DNA from: an uncultured Clostridia bacterium
GTDB lineage: Bacteria; Bacillota; Clostridia; Oscillospirales; Oscillospiraceae
Direction: 5' to 3'
DNA length: 15,708 bases
NCBI GenBank assembly: GCA_945926565.1
Contig: CAMELY010000013.1
Span: 1-15,708, forward strand
Numbering within the stretch: the first letter of the stretch is position 1; every line of letters starts with the position of its first letter. The notes under the pieces are model-generated. The model did no database searches. It saw only the letters and a program-made list of their open reading frames with translations, and was not told where the DNA came from. Shown here one piece after another: positions 7,701 through 14,648 of this stretch. A program made the position numbers and the translations under genes.

Positions 7701-8233
7701 ATCGGCTGGCTGCTGCCCAGCTCGGCGCCGGCCTCCACCGTCCAACCGCCCTTCTGATCTTCCCGGGGGGCAATGTACAGGCCATGGGGCACCAGATGGA
7801 GCTCCGGCATCTCCCACAGCTCCACGCTCCGGTAAATGCCTGCGCCGGAGTACCAGCGGGAGTTGGAATTCTGGAACCGGCAGCGCACCAGCACCTCGTT
7901 CTCCCCTGCCCGCAGGGCGTCTGTCAGGTCAAAATGGAAGGCGGTATAGCCATACTTCCACTCCCCCAGCAGGACGCCGTTGAGGAAAACCGCACTGTCC
8001 ATATAGACCCCGTCAAAGGCCAGGGCATATCGCTTTCCCGGCTCAGGCTGGAGGGTAAAGCGCTTGCGGTACCAGCCGGTTCCGTCCTCATAGAGCCGCT
8101 GGACATGCCAGATCTGCCAGTCGTGGGGCAGCTGTACCGGCGTCCAGGGGGCGGATTGGGCCGGAGCCTCTGTGCCGCAGGCGGTGTCCAGATAGAACTC
8201 CCAATTGCTGTCAAAACAGTTGATCCGATTCAT
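4772..8233 (-). CDS. Large multidomain GH2 glycosidase (beta-galactosidase-like)
   Basis: A 1153-residue retaining glycosidase of family GH2. Domains in order: sugar-binding jelly roll (about 1-145), Ig-like domain (146-275), TIM barrel (276-575) with acid/base Glu398 (CIGNEIYD) and nucleophile Glu477 (IYGSETGS), a DUF4982-like domain (about 585-650), a GH2 C-terminal Ig-like domain (about 665-775, with GLDNGDSTDYE), a bacterial Ig-like domain (about 798-898), and two tandem beta-sandwich modules resembling CBM6-type carbohydrate-binding modules (about 924-1032 and 1043-1153). The family includes beta-galactosidases, beta-glucuronidases and others, so the substrate is open; in a xylan locus a galactosyl or arabinosyl side-chain role is plausible. 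No signal peptide is visible at the ATG, which has a GGGAGGT site at good spacing. It opens the GH2-desulfurase-GH67 group after a 262-bp spacer. Confidence 0.93.
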   Translation of the reverse strand: MNRINCFDSNWEFYLDTACGTEAPAQSAPWTPVQLPHDWQIWHVQRLYEDGTGWYRKRFTLQPEPGKRYALAFDGVYMDSAVFLNGVLLGEWKYGYTAFHFDLTDALRAGENEVLVRCRFQNSNSRWYSGAGIYRSVELWEMPELHLVPHGLYIAPREDQKGGWTVEAGAELGSSQPMELSGSVLAFSLLDAQDHLLDSLELPAAQTKPVPESVSGTYLRGEQGSRIGTVTFRLDQPELWELERPYCYRIRVSLLTHGEETDRMESTFGCRTIELTPDRGMFLNHRHVLLRGACMHQDLGCLGSAFSVSAARRQLELLKEMGVNSIRTGHIMPAKEVMDLADEMGILINSESFDCWTRGKNEYDYGRFFRDWYQRDVASWVRRDRNHPSLLFWCIGNEIYDTHAGPQGMETMKALMAQVALHDPKGNGVPTLGSNYMPWENTQKCADLIKVVGYNYGERCYREHHEAHPDWVIYGSETGSVVQSRGVYHFPLSKSLLVDDDQQCSSLGNSRTSWGAESLDACLRTEQEHPYTLGQYLWSGFDYIGEPTPYHTKNCYFGQIDTAGFPKDAFYTCQAAWLDGEKHPMVHLLPYWDFNEGQLIDICVTSNAAAVELWVNGVSQGKKELNPEVSRIASWQVPYAPGSLEAVAYDAAGRIVARDRQDSFGDSAALRVESDRRMLSADGRELAFLTISTVDAQGRPVRNANNRVSVEVSGAGVLLGLDNGDSTDYEEYKTTSRRLFSGLLLAVVSGNGTPGKLRVKVTSPGLTPAELELETSPCQGEAASHEPMLPPTWDVNEVPVRKLELRAERTVLTPEQPEAVCSVKLCPANATYHDLEWRLADDGGVTVNNAVLEPLNGAGTVVRVRGLGDGQIRVRCSCKNGKEIPQLISQLELRIEGMGQLNPDPYSFITGSLYDQSCGDVGNGNERGVSFSRTGMSWVAYENLDFGRDGSDTVEIPVFELAGEPTTIRFWKGLPYGPDSKMIGERIYHRPKMWNVYQMETFRLDERLTGLATFGIELQTKVHIKGFRFQRQSRAWDPIRAVDCDMIYGDSFLRQPEAICEIGNNVSLVFQSLDFGEKGCSGVTVRGRSDLENNTIHISFQQEGAQQRRILEFHCQPEWGSQTFRFEPVYGMQDVTFLFLPGCRFDFDSFQFL

Positions 8234-8241
8234 ATGTTTTA

Positions 8242-8255
8242 CCTCCCTATCAGGG
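8242..8255 (-). promoter_or_regulatory. GH2 ribosome binding site partly inside a short stem
   Basis: On the - strand, CCCT-GAT-AGGG forms a four-pair stem (8245-8255), and its right arm contributes GGG to the GGGAGGT ribosome binding site of the GH2 gene. The site is convincing; the stem is short and may be chance. Confidence 0.4.
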
Positions 8256-8285
8256 CAATCGACTATTTGACCGCTATGATAGTCT

Positions 8286-8315
8286 CAACAAATCCTCTCG
8301 TCTAACCATTTGTTG
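8286..8315. promoter_or_regulatory. Inverted repeat, possible operator upstream of GH2
   Basis: The 8-bp arms CAACAAAT (8286-8293) and ATTTGTTG (8308-8315) are perfect inverted repeats separated by 14 bp. The centre lies about 67 bp upstream of the GH2 start codon. The arms are AT-rich in an otherwise GC-rich window. A candidate -10 (TATCAT on the - strand, about 8275-8280) lies just downstream, but no good -35 accompanies it. This fits a regulator site or a hairpin in the mRNA; which is not decided by the sequence. Confidence 0.4.
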
Positions 8316-8332
8316 CCCGAAGCTTGCCAGAT

Positions 8333-8350
8333 CTTGCCCCGGCGGGCAGG
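8333..8350 (-). other. Stem-loop in the SBP-GH2 spacer
   Basis: CTTGCCC (8333-8339) and GGGCAGG (8344-8350) pair with one G-T wobble around a CGGC tetraloop. It is the most distal of three hairpins after the lipoprotein gene. No T-run follows on the - strand. Confidence 0.4.
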
Positions 8351-8365
8351 CTTTGCTCATAGCAA

Positions 8366-8399
8366 GAGGCAGGTCTCTGGTCATACGGAGACCTGCCTC
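8366..8399 (-). terminator. 12-bp perfect stem-loop downstream of the SBP gene
   Basis: The arms 8366-8377 and 8388-8399 (GAGGCAGGTCTC and its exact complement) form a 12-bp stem with a 10-base loop. A small TTGCT/AGCAA hairpin (8353-8365) abuts it. On the - strand only two T residues follow, so this is terminator-like but not a canonical intrinsic terminator; it may protect the 3' end of the upstream message. Confidence 0.5.
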
Positions 8400-8426
8400 C
8401 GGCGGTGAGTCGTCTCGTTTGCGGTG

Positions 8427-8454
8427 GGGCGTGGATGCTTGTGCATCCACGCCC
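8427..8454 (-). terminator. 12-bp perfect stem-loop 41 bases after the SBP stop
   Basis: GGGCGTGGATGC (8427-8438) and GCATCCACGCCC (8443-8454) form a perfect 12-bp stem with a four-base loop. It is the first structure reached after the lipoprotein gene. There is no T-tract on either strand, so it may be a weak terminator or an mRNA-stabilising hairpin that keeps lipoprotein transcripts abundant relative to the GH2 group. Confidence 0.55.
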
Positions 8455-8495
8455 TTCCCCGCTAGTTTGAATTCAGCCGGTCAGTGCTGAAATTC

Positions 8496-10313
8496 TTACT
8501 TGCTGGCCTGATAGTAGTCGTTATACAGGTCAACGATGTTCTGGACATTCTGGGCCTCAATGGCAGCCACATAGGTGTCCCAATCGGCGTTGATGTCGGC
8601 CTGGCCCATAGCGAACTTGCAGGTCCAGGTGTTCATCTCGCTGAACAGAGGAGTGGCCCAGAGGTTGGCCATCTCGCTGTCGTCCTCGCTCAGAGCGATG
8701 GAGGGATCCAGAGGCTTCAGGGTACGATAGGCGCCCTGGCGGTCATAGAAGTCCCGCAGGTCGGGAGCGAAGTTGGAGGTCAGCAGCTCGGTGGTGCCGC
8801 CATACATGAAGTTGCCGCAGGCGAAGCCATACTTCAGACGCATATCCTCCTGGTCGTCAGAGGTCTGAGCGATGGACAGGCCGCCGCAGTAGTAGCCGGG
8901 AGTCAGGGAGTAGACGCCGTCCTCGACGGTGTAGGTCTCGCCCTCAACGCCCCACTTGGTCAGGGTCAGGCCGGCGTCGGAGTACCACAGCCAGTCGACG
9001 AAGCGCATCAGCTTGATGAACTCGTCCTCGCCCAGGTCATTCAGGGCCTTGGAGGAGATCATAACGCCGCACTCCAGACGGGAGTTCTCAGCCTGATAGG
9101 TGATCTTGTTGCCGTCAGCGTCGACGCCCATGGGGATGACGCAGCGGTAGACGGAGAAGTTGCCCTCACCCAGCTGAGCCTTCAGGCCCTCGATCTGAGC
9201 GGTGGTCTGGGAACGGTTGGTCAGGATCAGAGCGGTCTTGCCGGTGTAGAAGGCGGAGTCAGCAACGGTGTCCTCCTGAGACCAGGTCTCGGGATCCAGG
9301 ATCTTGTTGGAGACCAGCTTCTGGACGACGGTCATGTAAGCCTTGTAGGCGTCGCTGGTGGAAGAGACCTTGAAGCAATCGTCGGCCTCATCGAAGTACA
9401 GGTCAGCCATGTTGGTGGCGACGCTGCTCCAGGTGGTGTAGATGCCGTAGCTGCGGGAGATCAGGTTGATCAGGCAGCCGCCGGTGCCGTAGCCGGAGGT
9501 GGAGCCGCACCAACGGTCGGTCCAGATGTAGTCGTTCTCAGAGCACATGCCCTGCTCGACCATGTAGGCCTTGACGCCGATCAGGATGTCAGCGAACTCG
9601 TCCCAGGTCCAATCCTTCTCCAGCTCAGCAATGTTGTAGCCAGCAGCGGTGAAGATGTCGTCCCGCAGCAGCAGGGTGTAATCCTGGAGAGCGGTCTCCT
9701 TCATGCCGGGCAGACGATAGAACTTGCCGTCGTCCTGACGGATGGTATCCACGTCAGCGGCCATGTTGTAATCGTTGTAGAAGTTGGTGAAGTTGGGCAT
9801 GTACTGGGTGTAGTCGGACACAGCCACGATACCGCCGCCGTTGACATAGGGGATCTCATTGTAGGTCTTGGGGATAATGTAGGGAGCGGTGCCGGAGGAG
9901 ACGGCCAGGGCGACCTTATCGGTATAGCTGGCGTTGTTCACGATGGTGATGTCCAGGTGAACGTTGGTGGCCTTCTCGATCTCAGCGAAAACGCCGCCCT
10001 CTTCCTGCCAGCTGTCCATGATGGGATAGGCATCGTTGTCGTTGAAGAACATGGTGTAGGTCACGGGCTCATCGGAATAGAACTTGGTGCCATAGGTGTA
10101 GCCCAGGGCCTCGTTGTAGTAGCTGCCGTCGCCGTTGTCCACGTCGCCGGAGCTGGCCTCTTCCACAGCGTCCTTGTTGACGGAGTCGACGGGCTCAGAA
10201 GCGGGGGCGTCGCCGCCCTCATCCTTGGGGGTCTCGCTGGTGCTGCCGCCGCCGCAGGCGACCAGAGACAGCATCATTGCCAGTGCGAGCAGAAAGCTCA
10301 GAAACTTTTTCAT
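8496..10313 (-). CDS. Sugar ABC transporter solute-binding lipoprotein
   Basis: A 605-residue extracellular binding protein that should capture an oligosaccharide and hand it to the two permeases encoded upstream. The N-terminus MKKFLSFLLALAMMLSLVAC is a lipoprotein signal peptide with lipobox LVAC and Cys20 as the lipid-bearing residue. A Gly/Ser/Glu-rich linker to about residue 50 precedes the binding fold. The length suits the long LplA-type binding proteins that accompany LplB/YtcP permeases rather than the ~430-residue MalE type. The ATG has a TGGAGGT site. The gene follows the second permease after 140 bp that contain a stem-loop, and two strong hairpins follow its stop codon; both could raise its mRNA level relative to its neighbours. 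The ligand is inferred to be a (glucurono)xylo-oligosaccharide from the neighbouring enzymes only. Confidence 0.93.
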   Translation of the reverse strand: MKKFLSFLLALAMMLSLVACGGGSTSETPKDEGGDAPASEPVDSVNKDAVEEASSGDVDNGDGSYYNEALGYTYGTKFYSDEPVTYTMFFNDNDAYPIMDSWQEEGGVFAEIEKATNVHLDITIVNNASYTDKVALAVSSGTAPYIIPKTYNEIPYVNGGGIVAVSDYTQYMPNFTNFYNDYNMAADVDTIRQDDGKFYRLPGMKETALQDYTLLLRDDIFTAAGYNIAELEKDWTWDEFADILIGVKAYMVEQGMCSENDYIWTDRWCGSTSGYGTGGCLINLISRSYGIYTTWSSVATNMADLYFDEADDCFKVSSTSDAYKAYMTVVQKLVSNKILDPETWSQEDTVADSAFYTGKTALILTNRSQTTAQIEGLKAQLGEGNFSVYRCVIPMGVDADGNKITYQAENSRLECGVMISSKALNDLGEDEFIKLMRFVDWLWYSDAGLTLTKWGVEGETYTVEDGVYSLTPGYYCGGLSIAQTSDDQEDMRLKYGFACGNFMYGGTTELLTSNFAPDLRDFYDRQGAYRTLKPLDPSIALSEDDSEMANLWATPLFSEMNTWTCKFAMGQADINADWDTYVAAIEAQNVQNIVDLYNDYYQASK

Positions 10314-10362
10314 GATTTACCTCCATTGTTTTTTGTATTTTTGCTCCTCCAGAGAGCATCCT

Positions 10363-10404
10363 CCGGGACGGCAGCCCCGCTTTCGGTCTGACCCCCGTCC
10401 CCGG
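10363..10404 (-). other. Stem-loop between permease and SBP genes
   Basis: CCGGGACGG (10363-10371) pairs with CCGTCCCCGG (10395-10404) with one bulged base, enclosing a 23-base GC-rich loop. It sits in the 140-bp spacer between the second permease and the lipoprotein gene. No T-run follows. A processing or stability element that allows more lipoprotein than permease is a reasonable inference. Confidence 0.4.
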
Positions 10405-10453
10405 GGTGCCGGGAATCCCAAAGGATACGCTCATGGCAGGTGGAACAACTGAT

Positions 10454-11347
10454 TTATCCCTTGACGCCGCCCAGCATCATGCCCTGGACGAAGTACTTCT
10501 GGATGAAGGGATAGACACAGATGATGGGTGCAGCCGTCAGCACCATGGCGCAGGACTTGATGTTGGCGGAGATAGACAGGGTCTCAGCCGCGTCCTCCAC
10601 GCTCTGGCTGGTGGAGATCAGGTTGCGCAGGTAGTAGGCCACAGGCCACTTGCTCTGGGTGTCCAGGTACAAGAAGGCGTCAAACCAGTTGTTCCAGTAC
10701 TGAACCAGATAGAACAGAGCCATGGTAGCCATAATGGGCTTGGACAGGGGCAGGGCCACCTGGAAGAATACGCCGAACTTGTTCAGGCCGTCGATCTCGC
10801 CGGCCTCCTCCAGCTCACGGGGAACCGTCTCAAAGAAGGAGCGCATCAGGATGACATAGTAGGTGGAGATCATGCCGGGCAGGATGAAGGCCGCAACCGT
10901 GTCCCGCAGACCCAGGGAGATCATCAGGATGTAGTTGGGGATCATGCCGCCGCCGAAGTACATGGTGAAGATGATCAGCGGGCCGATGACCTTGTTGCCC
11001 CGGAGCTCCGGCTTGGAGAGGGGATAGGCCAGCAGAGCGGAGGTGAACAGAGCCAGGAAGGTACCCAGGATGGCATAGATAATGGTGTTGCCGTAGTTCT
11101 GGATAAACTGGCCGCCGGTGAGCACATAGACATAGGTGCTCACGCTGAAGTCCACCGGGAGGAGGGAGACCTTGCCGGCGATGATGGCGTCGGCGGAGGA
11201 GAAAGACTGTGCGATCAGGTACAGGAACGGATACAGCATCGCGCAGCAGATGATGATCATCAGAATGGTATTAAATACCTGGAACACGCGGTATCCGACG
11301 GATTCCTTGATCTTGACAGGCTTTGTGGTATCAAGTGTTTTTGCCAT
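10454..11347 (-). CDS. ytcP: Carbohydrate ABC transporter permease (YtcP-like)
   Basis: A 297-residue inner membrane permease, the second of the pair. Hydrophobic segments occur near residues 24-46, 88-110, 121-143, 151-170, 205-225 and 265-280, giving about six helices. The EAA loop that docks on the ATPase is at about 180-204 (EEAGEIDGLNKFGVFF then LPLSKP). The C-terminus QKYFVQGMMLGGVKG is typical of YtcP/LplC-type CUT1 permeases. A strong AAGGAGGAAG site precedes the ATG, and only 19 bp separate it from the first permease gene, so they are co-transcribed. It works with the LplB-like permease and the lipoprotein; no ATPase gene is in the window, as is usual for this class, which borrows an MsmK-type ATPase. 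Confidence 0.94.
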   Translation of the reverse strand: MAKTLDTTKPVKIKESVGYRVFQVFNTILMIIICCAMLYPFLYLIAQSFSSADAIIAGKVSLLPVDFSVSTYVYVLTGGQFIQNYGNTIIYAILGTFLALFTSALLAYPLSKPELRGNKVIGPLIIFTMYFGGGMIPNYILMISLGLRDTVAAFILPGMISTYYVILMRSFFETVPRELEEAGEIDGLNKFGVFFQVALPLSKPIMATMALFYLVQYWNNWFDAFLYLDTQSKWPVAYYLRNLISTSQSVEDAAETLSISANIKSCAMVLTAAPIICVYPFIQKYFVQGMMLGGVKG

Positions 11348-11366
11348 GTTCTCTTCCTCCTTTCCC

Positions 11367-12326
11367 TTAATACAGGCTGCTGCCGGTCAGCTTCTTGGAG
11401 ACCTTGTTGGCAACGGTCAGCAGGACCAGGTTGATCAGGCCCTGGAACAGGCCGACGGCGGTAGCGTAGCTGTAGTTGCCGGAGCCGAGACCCATACGGT
11501 AGACGTAGGTGGCAATGATATCAGCCGTCTCATAGGTGGTGGGGCTGTACAGCAGGAAGACCTTTTCAAAGGCCGCGGAGCCGCACAGCTGGCCGATATT
11601 CAGCACCAGCAGGGTGGAGATGGTGGGCAGGATGGCGGGGATAGTCACGTTGAGGCACTGCTGGAACTTGTTGGCGCCGTCCAGGCTGGCCGCCTCATAC
11701 AGCTCCGGGTTGATGCCGGACATGGCAGCCAGATAGAGGATGGTGCCCCAGCCGATGCCCTGCCAGATACCGGAGACCACGAAGATGGAGGTGAACCACT
11801 CCGGCAGAGAGATGAAGGAAATCGCTTCACCGCCCATGGAGACGATCAGCTTGTTGATGGGGCCGCTGGTGGACAGAATCTCACGCACCATGCCGGCCAC
11901 GATAACCATGGAGATAAAGTGGGGCAGGTAGGAGACGGTCTGGACGATCTTCTTCCAGATCACGTTCTTCAGCTCGTTGAGCAGCAGGGCGAAGATGATG
12001 GTCAGGGGGAAGCTGATGAGCAGGTACTTAAAGTTCAGCAGCAGAGTGTTCTTAAAGGCCCGCCAGAAGTTGGCGTCCTTGATGAACTGATTGAAGTACT
12101 TCAATCCGCTCCACTCATCGCCGAAGATGTTGCTACCGGCACGGTAGCGGCGGAAGGCGATGATGTTGCCGGCCATGGGCAGATACCGGAAGACGATGTA
12201 GTAGACCACGGGGATCAGCATCATGACATAGAGCTGCCAATACTTGCGTAAATGCTCCCCAAGGCTCTTCTTCGCGGGCGGCTCAGCCAGCGTGATCGGC
12301 TTTGCTTTTTTGGTGATTGCAGGCAT
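11367..12326 (-). CDS. lplB: Carbohydrate ABC transporter permease (LplB-like)
   Basis: A 319-residue inner membrane permease. A basic cytoplasmic N-terminus is followed by a hydrophobic helix at about 30-50 ending in FRYLPMAGN, a segment typical of LplB-type permeases, with further helices near 95-117, 133-150, 180-203, 232-250 and 285-308. The EAA loop lies at about 209-234 (LYEAASLDGANKFQQ then TIPAILPT). The ATG has a GAGGAGGGAG site. It is the first gene of the importer trio and lies 132 bp after the GH3 gene, a spacer with a 16-bp palindrome but no clear promoter. In Paenibacillus the related LplA-LplB-YtcP system is linked to aldouronate import; that role is inferred here from the neighbouring alpha-glucuronidase. 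Confidence 0.94.
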   Translation of the reverse strand: MPAITKKAKPITLAEPPAKKSLGEHLRKYWQLYVMMLIPVVYYIVFRYLPMAGNIIAFRRYRAGSNIFGDEWSGLKYFNQFIKDANFWRAFKNTLLLNFKYLLISFPLTIIFALLLNELKNVIWKKIVQTVSYLPHFISMVIVAGMVREILSTSGPINKLIVSMGGEAISFISLPEWFTSIFVVSGIWQGIGWGTILYLAAMSGINPELYEAASLDGANKFQQCLNVTIPAILPTISTLLVLNIGQLCGSAAFEKVFLLYSPTTYETADIIATYVYRMGLGSGNYSYATAVGLFQGLINLVLLTVANKVSKKLTGSSLY

Positions 12327-12393
12327 TGAATTTCTCCCTCCTCATAGAATTGGTCGCTTTTCCCATTCGGAACAGGAATGAGAACGGTTGTAC

Positions 12394-12408
12394 CGGCTGT
12401 TCAGTCGG
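12394..12408 (-). other. Short stem-loop upstream of the lplB-like gene
   Basis: CCGGCTG (12394-12400) and CAGTCGG (12402-12408 region) can pair with one G-T wobble around a very small loop. It neighbours the 16-bp palindrome and may extend the same leader structure. Weakly supported. Confidence 0.25.
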
Positions 12409-12412
12409 CACA

Positions 12413-12428
12413 ATGCCGGATCCGGCAT
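12413..12428. promoter_or_regulatory. 16-bp perfect palindrome in the GH3-permease spacer
   Basis: ATGCCGGATCCGGCAT is exactly self-complementary. It lies about 87 bp before the lplB-like start codon and 31 bp after the GH3 stop. As DNA it fits a dimeric regulator's site; as RNA it folds to a six-pair stem with a GATC loop. It was not seen elsewhere in the window, and no convincing -35/-10 pair was found beside it. Confidence 0.4.
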
Positions 12429-12458
12429 CGGAATGTCAGCCCGGCTGGGTTCCATTTC

Positions 12459-14621
12459 TTACTTTCCGATTACCACCCTCCGTTCTGCGGCGAGAGAGAC
12501 CTGCTGAGGCTCCTGGCCAGTCAATTGTACACTGCGGGGATCAGGCTGAGAGGCGCCCACAAACACAGTATAGGCGCCGGGCTCCACGACGGCAGTGCCG
12601 GTTTCATCGCACAATGCAAAGGCAGACAGAGGCAGATGCAGGGTCACGGTCTTGCGCTCGCCCGGCTCCAGATCCACCTTGACAAACGCCTTAAGCTGGG
12701 CGTTGGGTGTCTCCGGACGCTGGGCCTTTACATAGGCCTGCACCGTCTCACGTCCGGCCCGCTCGCCCACGTTGGTGACGCTCAGCGTCAGATCGACGCC
12801 TGCCTCGCCCACCTGGGCGGCGCTGGCCTCTACTGGGCCGAACTGGAACCGGGTGTAGGTCAGTCCATAGCCGAAGGGATAGAGGGCCTGCTGCTGCATA
12901 TAGCGATAGGTACGCCCCTTCATGGAATAATCCGTAAACGGGGGCAATTCCTCATCGGAACGATAGAAAGTGACGGGCAGCTTGCCCTGGGGAGAGACCT
13001 CTCCGAAGAGGGCCCGGGCAATCGCCTTGCCGCCCTGGGCGCCGGGATACCAGCCCTGGAGGATGGCGTCCACATGCTGGTCTGCGTAGTTCACTGCCAG
13101 CGCGCTGCCGGAGAGCAGCACCAGCACCACCGGCTTGCCGCTTTCCACAATTGCCTGGAGAATCTCCTCCTGATGACCGGGGAGCTTGAGGCCGGGCTTG
13201 TCGCCGCTGGCGAACTGGTTGCCCTGATCGCCCTCTTCGCCCTCCAGGCCGGAGTCCAGGCCCATGCAGGCAATGATGACGTCGCTCTCGGCGCAGACGC
13301 CCTTGACCTCAGAAAGGCGGTCGTTGGGCTGAGACAGGTTCTGGAACCGGTCTCCAAACAGGGGGCAGCCCTCGGAATAGCGCACCCGGACGTCATCACC
13401 CAGATAGTCCTCAATACCCTCCAGAACGGTGATGTAGCGGGAGGAGGTGCCCTCATAGTTGCCCAGCAGCGCCTTCCGGTTGTCGGCGTTGGGGCCGATG
13501 ACGCCCACCGTCTTCAGCTTGCTCTTGTCCAGGGGGAGCAGACCGCCCTTGTTCTTCAGCAGAACTAGGCACTTTTCCGCCACCTGGAGGTTGAACGCCC
13601 GGAACGCCGGGGTATCCACCTGGTCAAAGCCAATTTTGTTATAGGGCACAGCCTCCTCCGCGTCGAACATGCCTAGCTTCATCCGGGTGGCGAACAGGTT
13701 AATCAGAGACTCGTCCAACTTGGACTCGGGGAGCCGTCCCTCCTGCACCGCCTGCTCCAGATAGACATACAGGTCGCCGCAGTTCAGGTCGCAGCCGTTT
13801 TCCACCGCCATAGTCACCGAGGCCACCGGCCCGTCTGTAACCATATGGCCCTCGTGGAAGTCCTTGATGGCCCAGCAGTCGGAGGTGACGTGGCCCTCAA
13901 AGCCCCAAGTATCCCGGAGGATGTCCTTGAGCAGCGTCTTGCTGCCGCAGCAGGGCTCGCCGTTGGTGCGGTTGTAGGCGCCCATCACCGTCTCCACGCC
14001 GGCCTCCTTGACCAGCGCCCGGAAGGCGGGGAGATAAGTCTCCCACAGATCCTGCTGAGAGACTTCAGCGTTGAAATAGTGCCGTTGATCCTCGGGACCG
14101 GAGTGTACCGCGTAGTGCTTGGCGCAGGCGGCCACCTTTAGATAGTTGGGATCGTGACCCTGGAGGCCCTCCACAAACCGGACGCCCAGGCGGCTGGTCA
14201 GGTAAGGATCCTCGCCGTAGGTCTCATGGCCCCGGCCCCAGCGGGGGTCACGGAAGATGTTCACGTTGGGGGCCCAGTAGGTCAACCCCTTGTAGATGTC
14301 CCGGTCCTCATAGCGCCGGTGAAGGTTATATTTTCCTCTGGCCTCGGTGGCGATGGTGTCGCCCACCTGCTCCATCATGTCCTCGTCAAAAGTGGCCGCC
14401 ATGCTGATGGCCTGGGGGAACACCGTGGCCACGCCGGCCCGGCCCACGCCGTGGATACCCTCGTTCCACCAGTTGTAGGCGGGAATGCCCAGGCGGGGAA
14501 TGGCAGGGGCCCAGCTGAGCATTTGGCTGACCTTCTCCTTCAGCGTCATCTGCTCCACCAGTGCCTTGGCCCGGTCACGGTAAACCGCATTCTGCTGTTT
14601 GTTCTCAAACAAGTCTCCCAT
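12459..14621 (-). CDS. GH3 beta-xylosidase/beta-glucosidase
   Basis: A 720-residue retaining exo-glycosidase of family GH3 that would trim xylose (or glucose) from the non-reducing end of oligosaccharides. The TIM barrel spans about 20-345, with the nucleophile Asp248 in HVTSDCWAIKDF. The substrate-binding KHYAVHSGPE segment at 168-177 resembles beta-xylosidases. The alpha/beta sandwich (about 370-560) carries the acid/base glutamate cluster LEGEEGDQ at 459-466. A fibronectin III-like domain (about 600-695, SVTNVGERAGRETVQAYV) closes the protein. There is no signal peptide, so it should act in the cytoplasm. The ATG has a modest GGAG site 11 bases away. It follows the esterase gene by 38 bp and precedes the importer. 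Xylosidase activity is favoured because GH67 and a xylosidase must alternate to degrade glucuronoxylo-oligosaccharides, but GH3 specificity cannot be read from sequence alone. Confidence 0.92.
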   Translation of the reverse strand: MGDLFENKQQNAVYRDRAKALVEQMTLKEKVSQMLSWAPAIPRLGIPAYNWWNEGIHGVGRAGVATVFPQAISMAATFDEDMMEQVGDTIATEARGKYNLHRRYEDRDIYKGLTYWAPNVNIFRDPRWGRGHETYGEDPYLTSRLGVRFVEGLQGHDPNYLKVAACAKHYAVHSGPEDQRHYFNAEVSQQDLWETYLPAFRALVKEAGVETVMGAYNRTNGEPCCGSKTLLKDILRDTWGFEGHVTSDCWAIKDFHEGHMVTDGPVASVTMAVENGCDLNCGDLYVYLEQAVQEGRLPESKLDESLINLFATRMKLGMFDAEEAVPYNKIGFDQVDTPAFRAFNLQVAEKCLVLLKNKGGLLPLDKSKLKTVGVIGPNADNRKALLGNYEGTSSRYITVLEGIEDYLGDDVRVRYSEGCPLFGDRFQNLSQPNDRLSEVKGVCAESDVIIACMGLDSGLEGEEGDQGNQFASGDKPGLKLPGHQEEILQAIVESGKPVVLVLLSGSALAVNYADQHVDAILQGWYPGAQGGKAIARALFGEVSPQGKLPVTFYRSDEELPPFTDYSMKGRTYRYMQQQALYPFGYGLTYTRFQFGPVEASAAQVGEAGVDLTLSVTNVGERAGRETVQAYVKAQRPETPNAQLKAFVKVDLEPGERKTVTLHLPLSAFALCDETGTAVVEPGAYTVFVGASQPDPRSVQLTGQEPQQVSLAAERRVVIGK

Positions 14622-14648
14622 GATTTTCTACACTCCAAACGATGCTTT

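Noticed and set aside
6473..8305. A 610-codon + strand open frame
   Set aside because: Antisense to the GH2 gene; composition is typical of a shadow frame and there are no recognisable motifs.
8484..10391. A 635-codon + strand open frame
   Set aside because: Antisense to the lipoprotein gene, rich in V, G, D and L with repetitive composition; no ribosome binding site or family motif.
10406..12251. Two overlapping + strand open frames (342 and 371 codons)
   Set aside because: Antisense to the two permease genes, which have EAA loops and membrane helices. The + strand products are polar and GC-driven.
12327..12458. Promoter for the importer genes
   Set aside because: Only weak hexamers (TTCCGA with TTCTAT, three of six matches each) were found; not enough to call.
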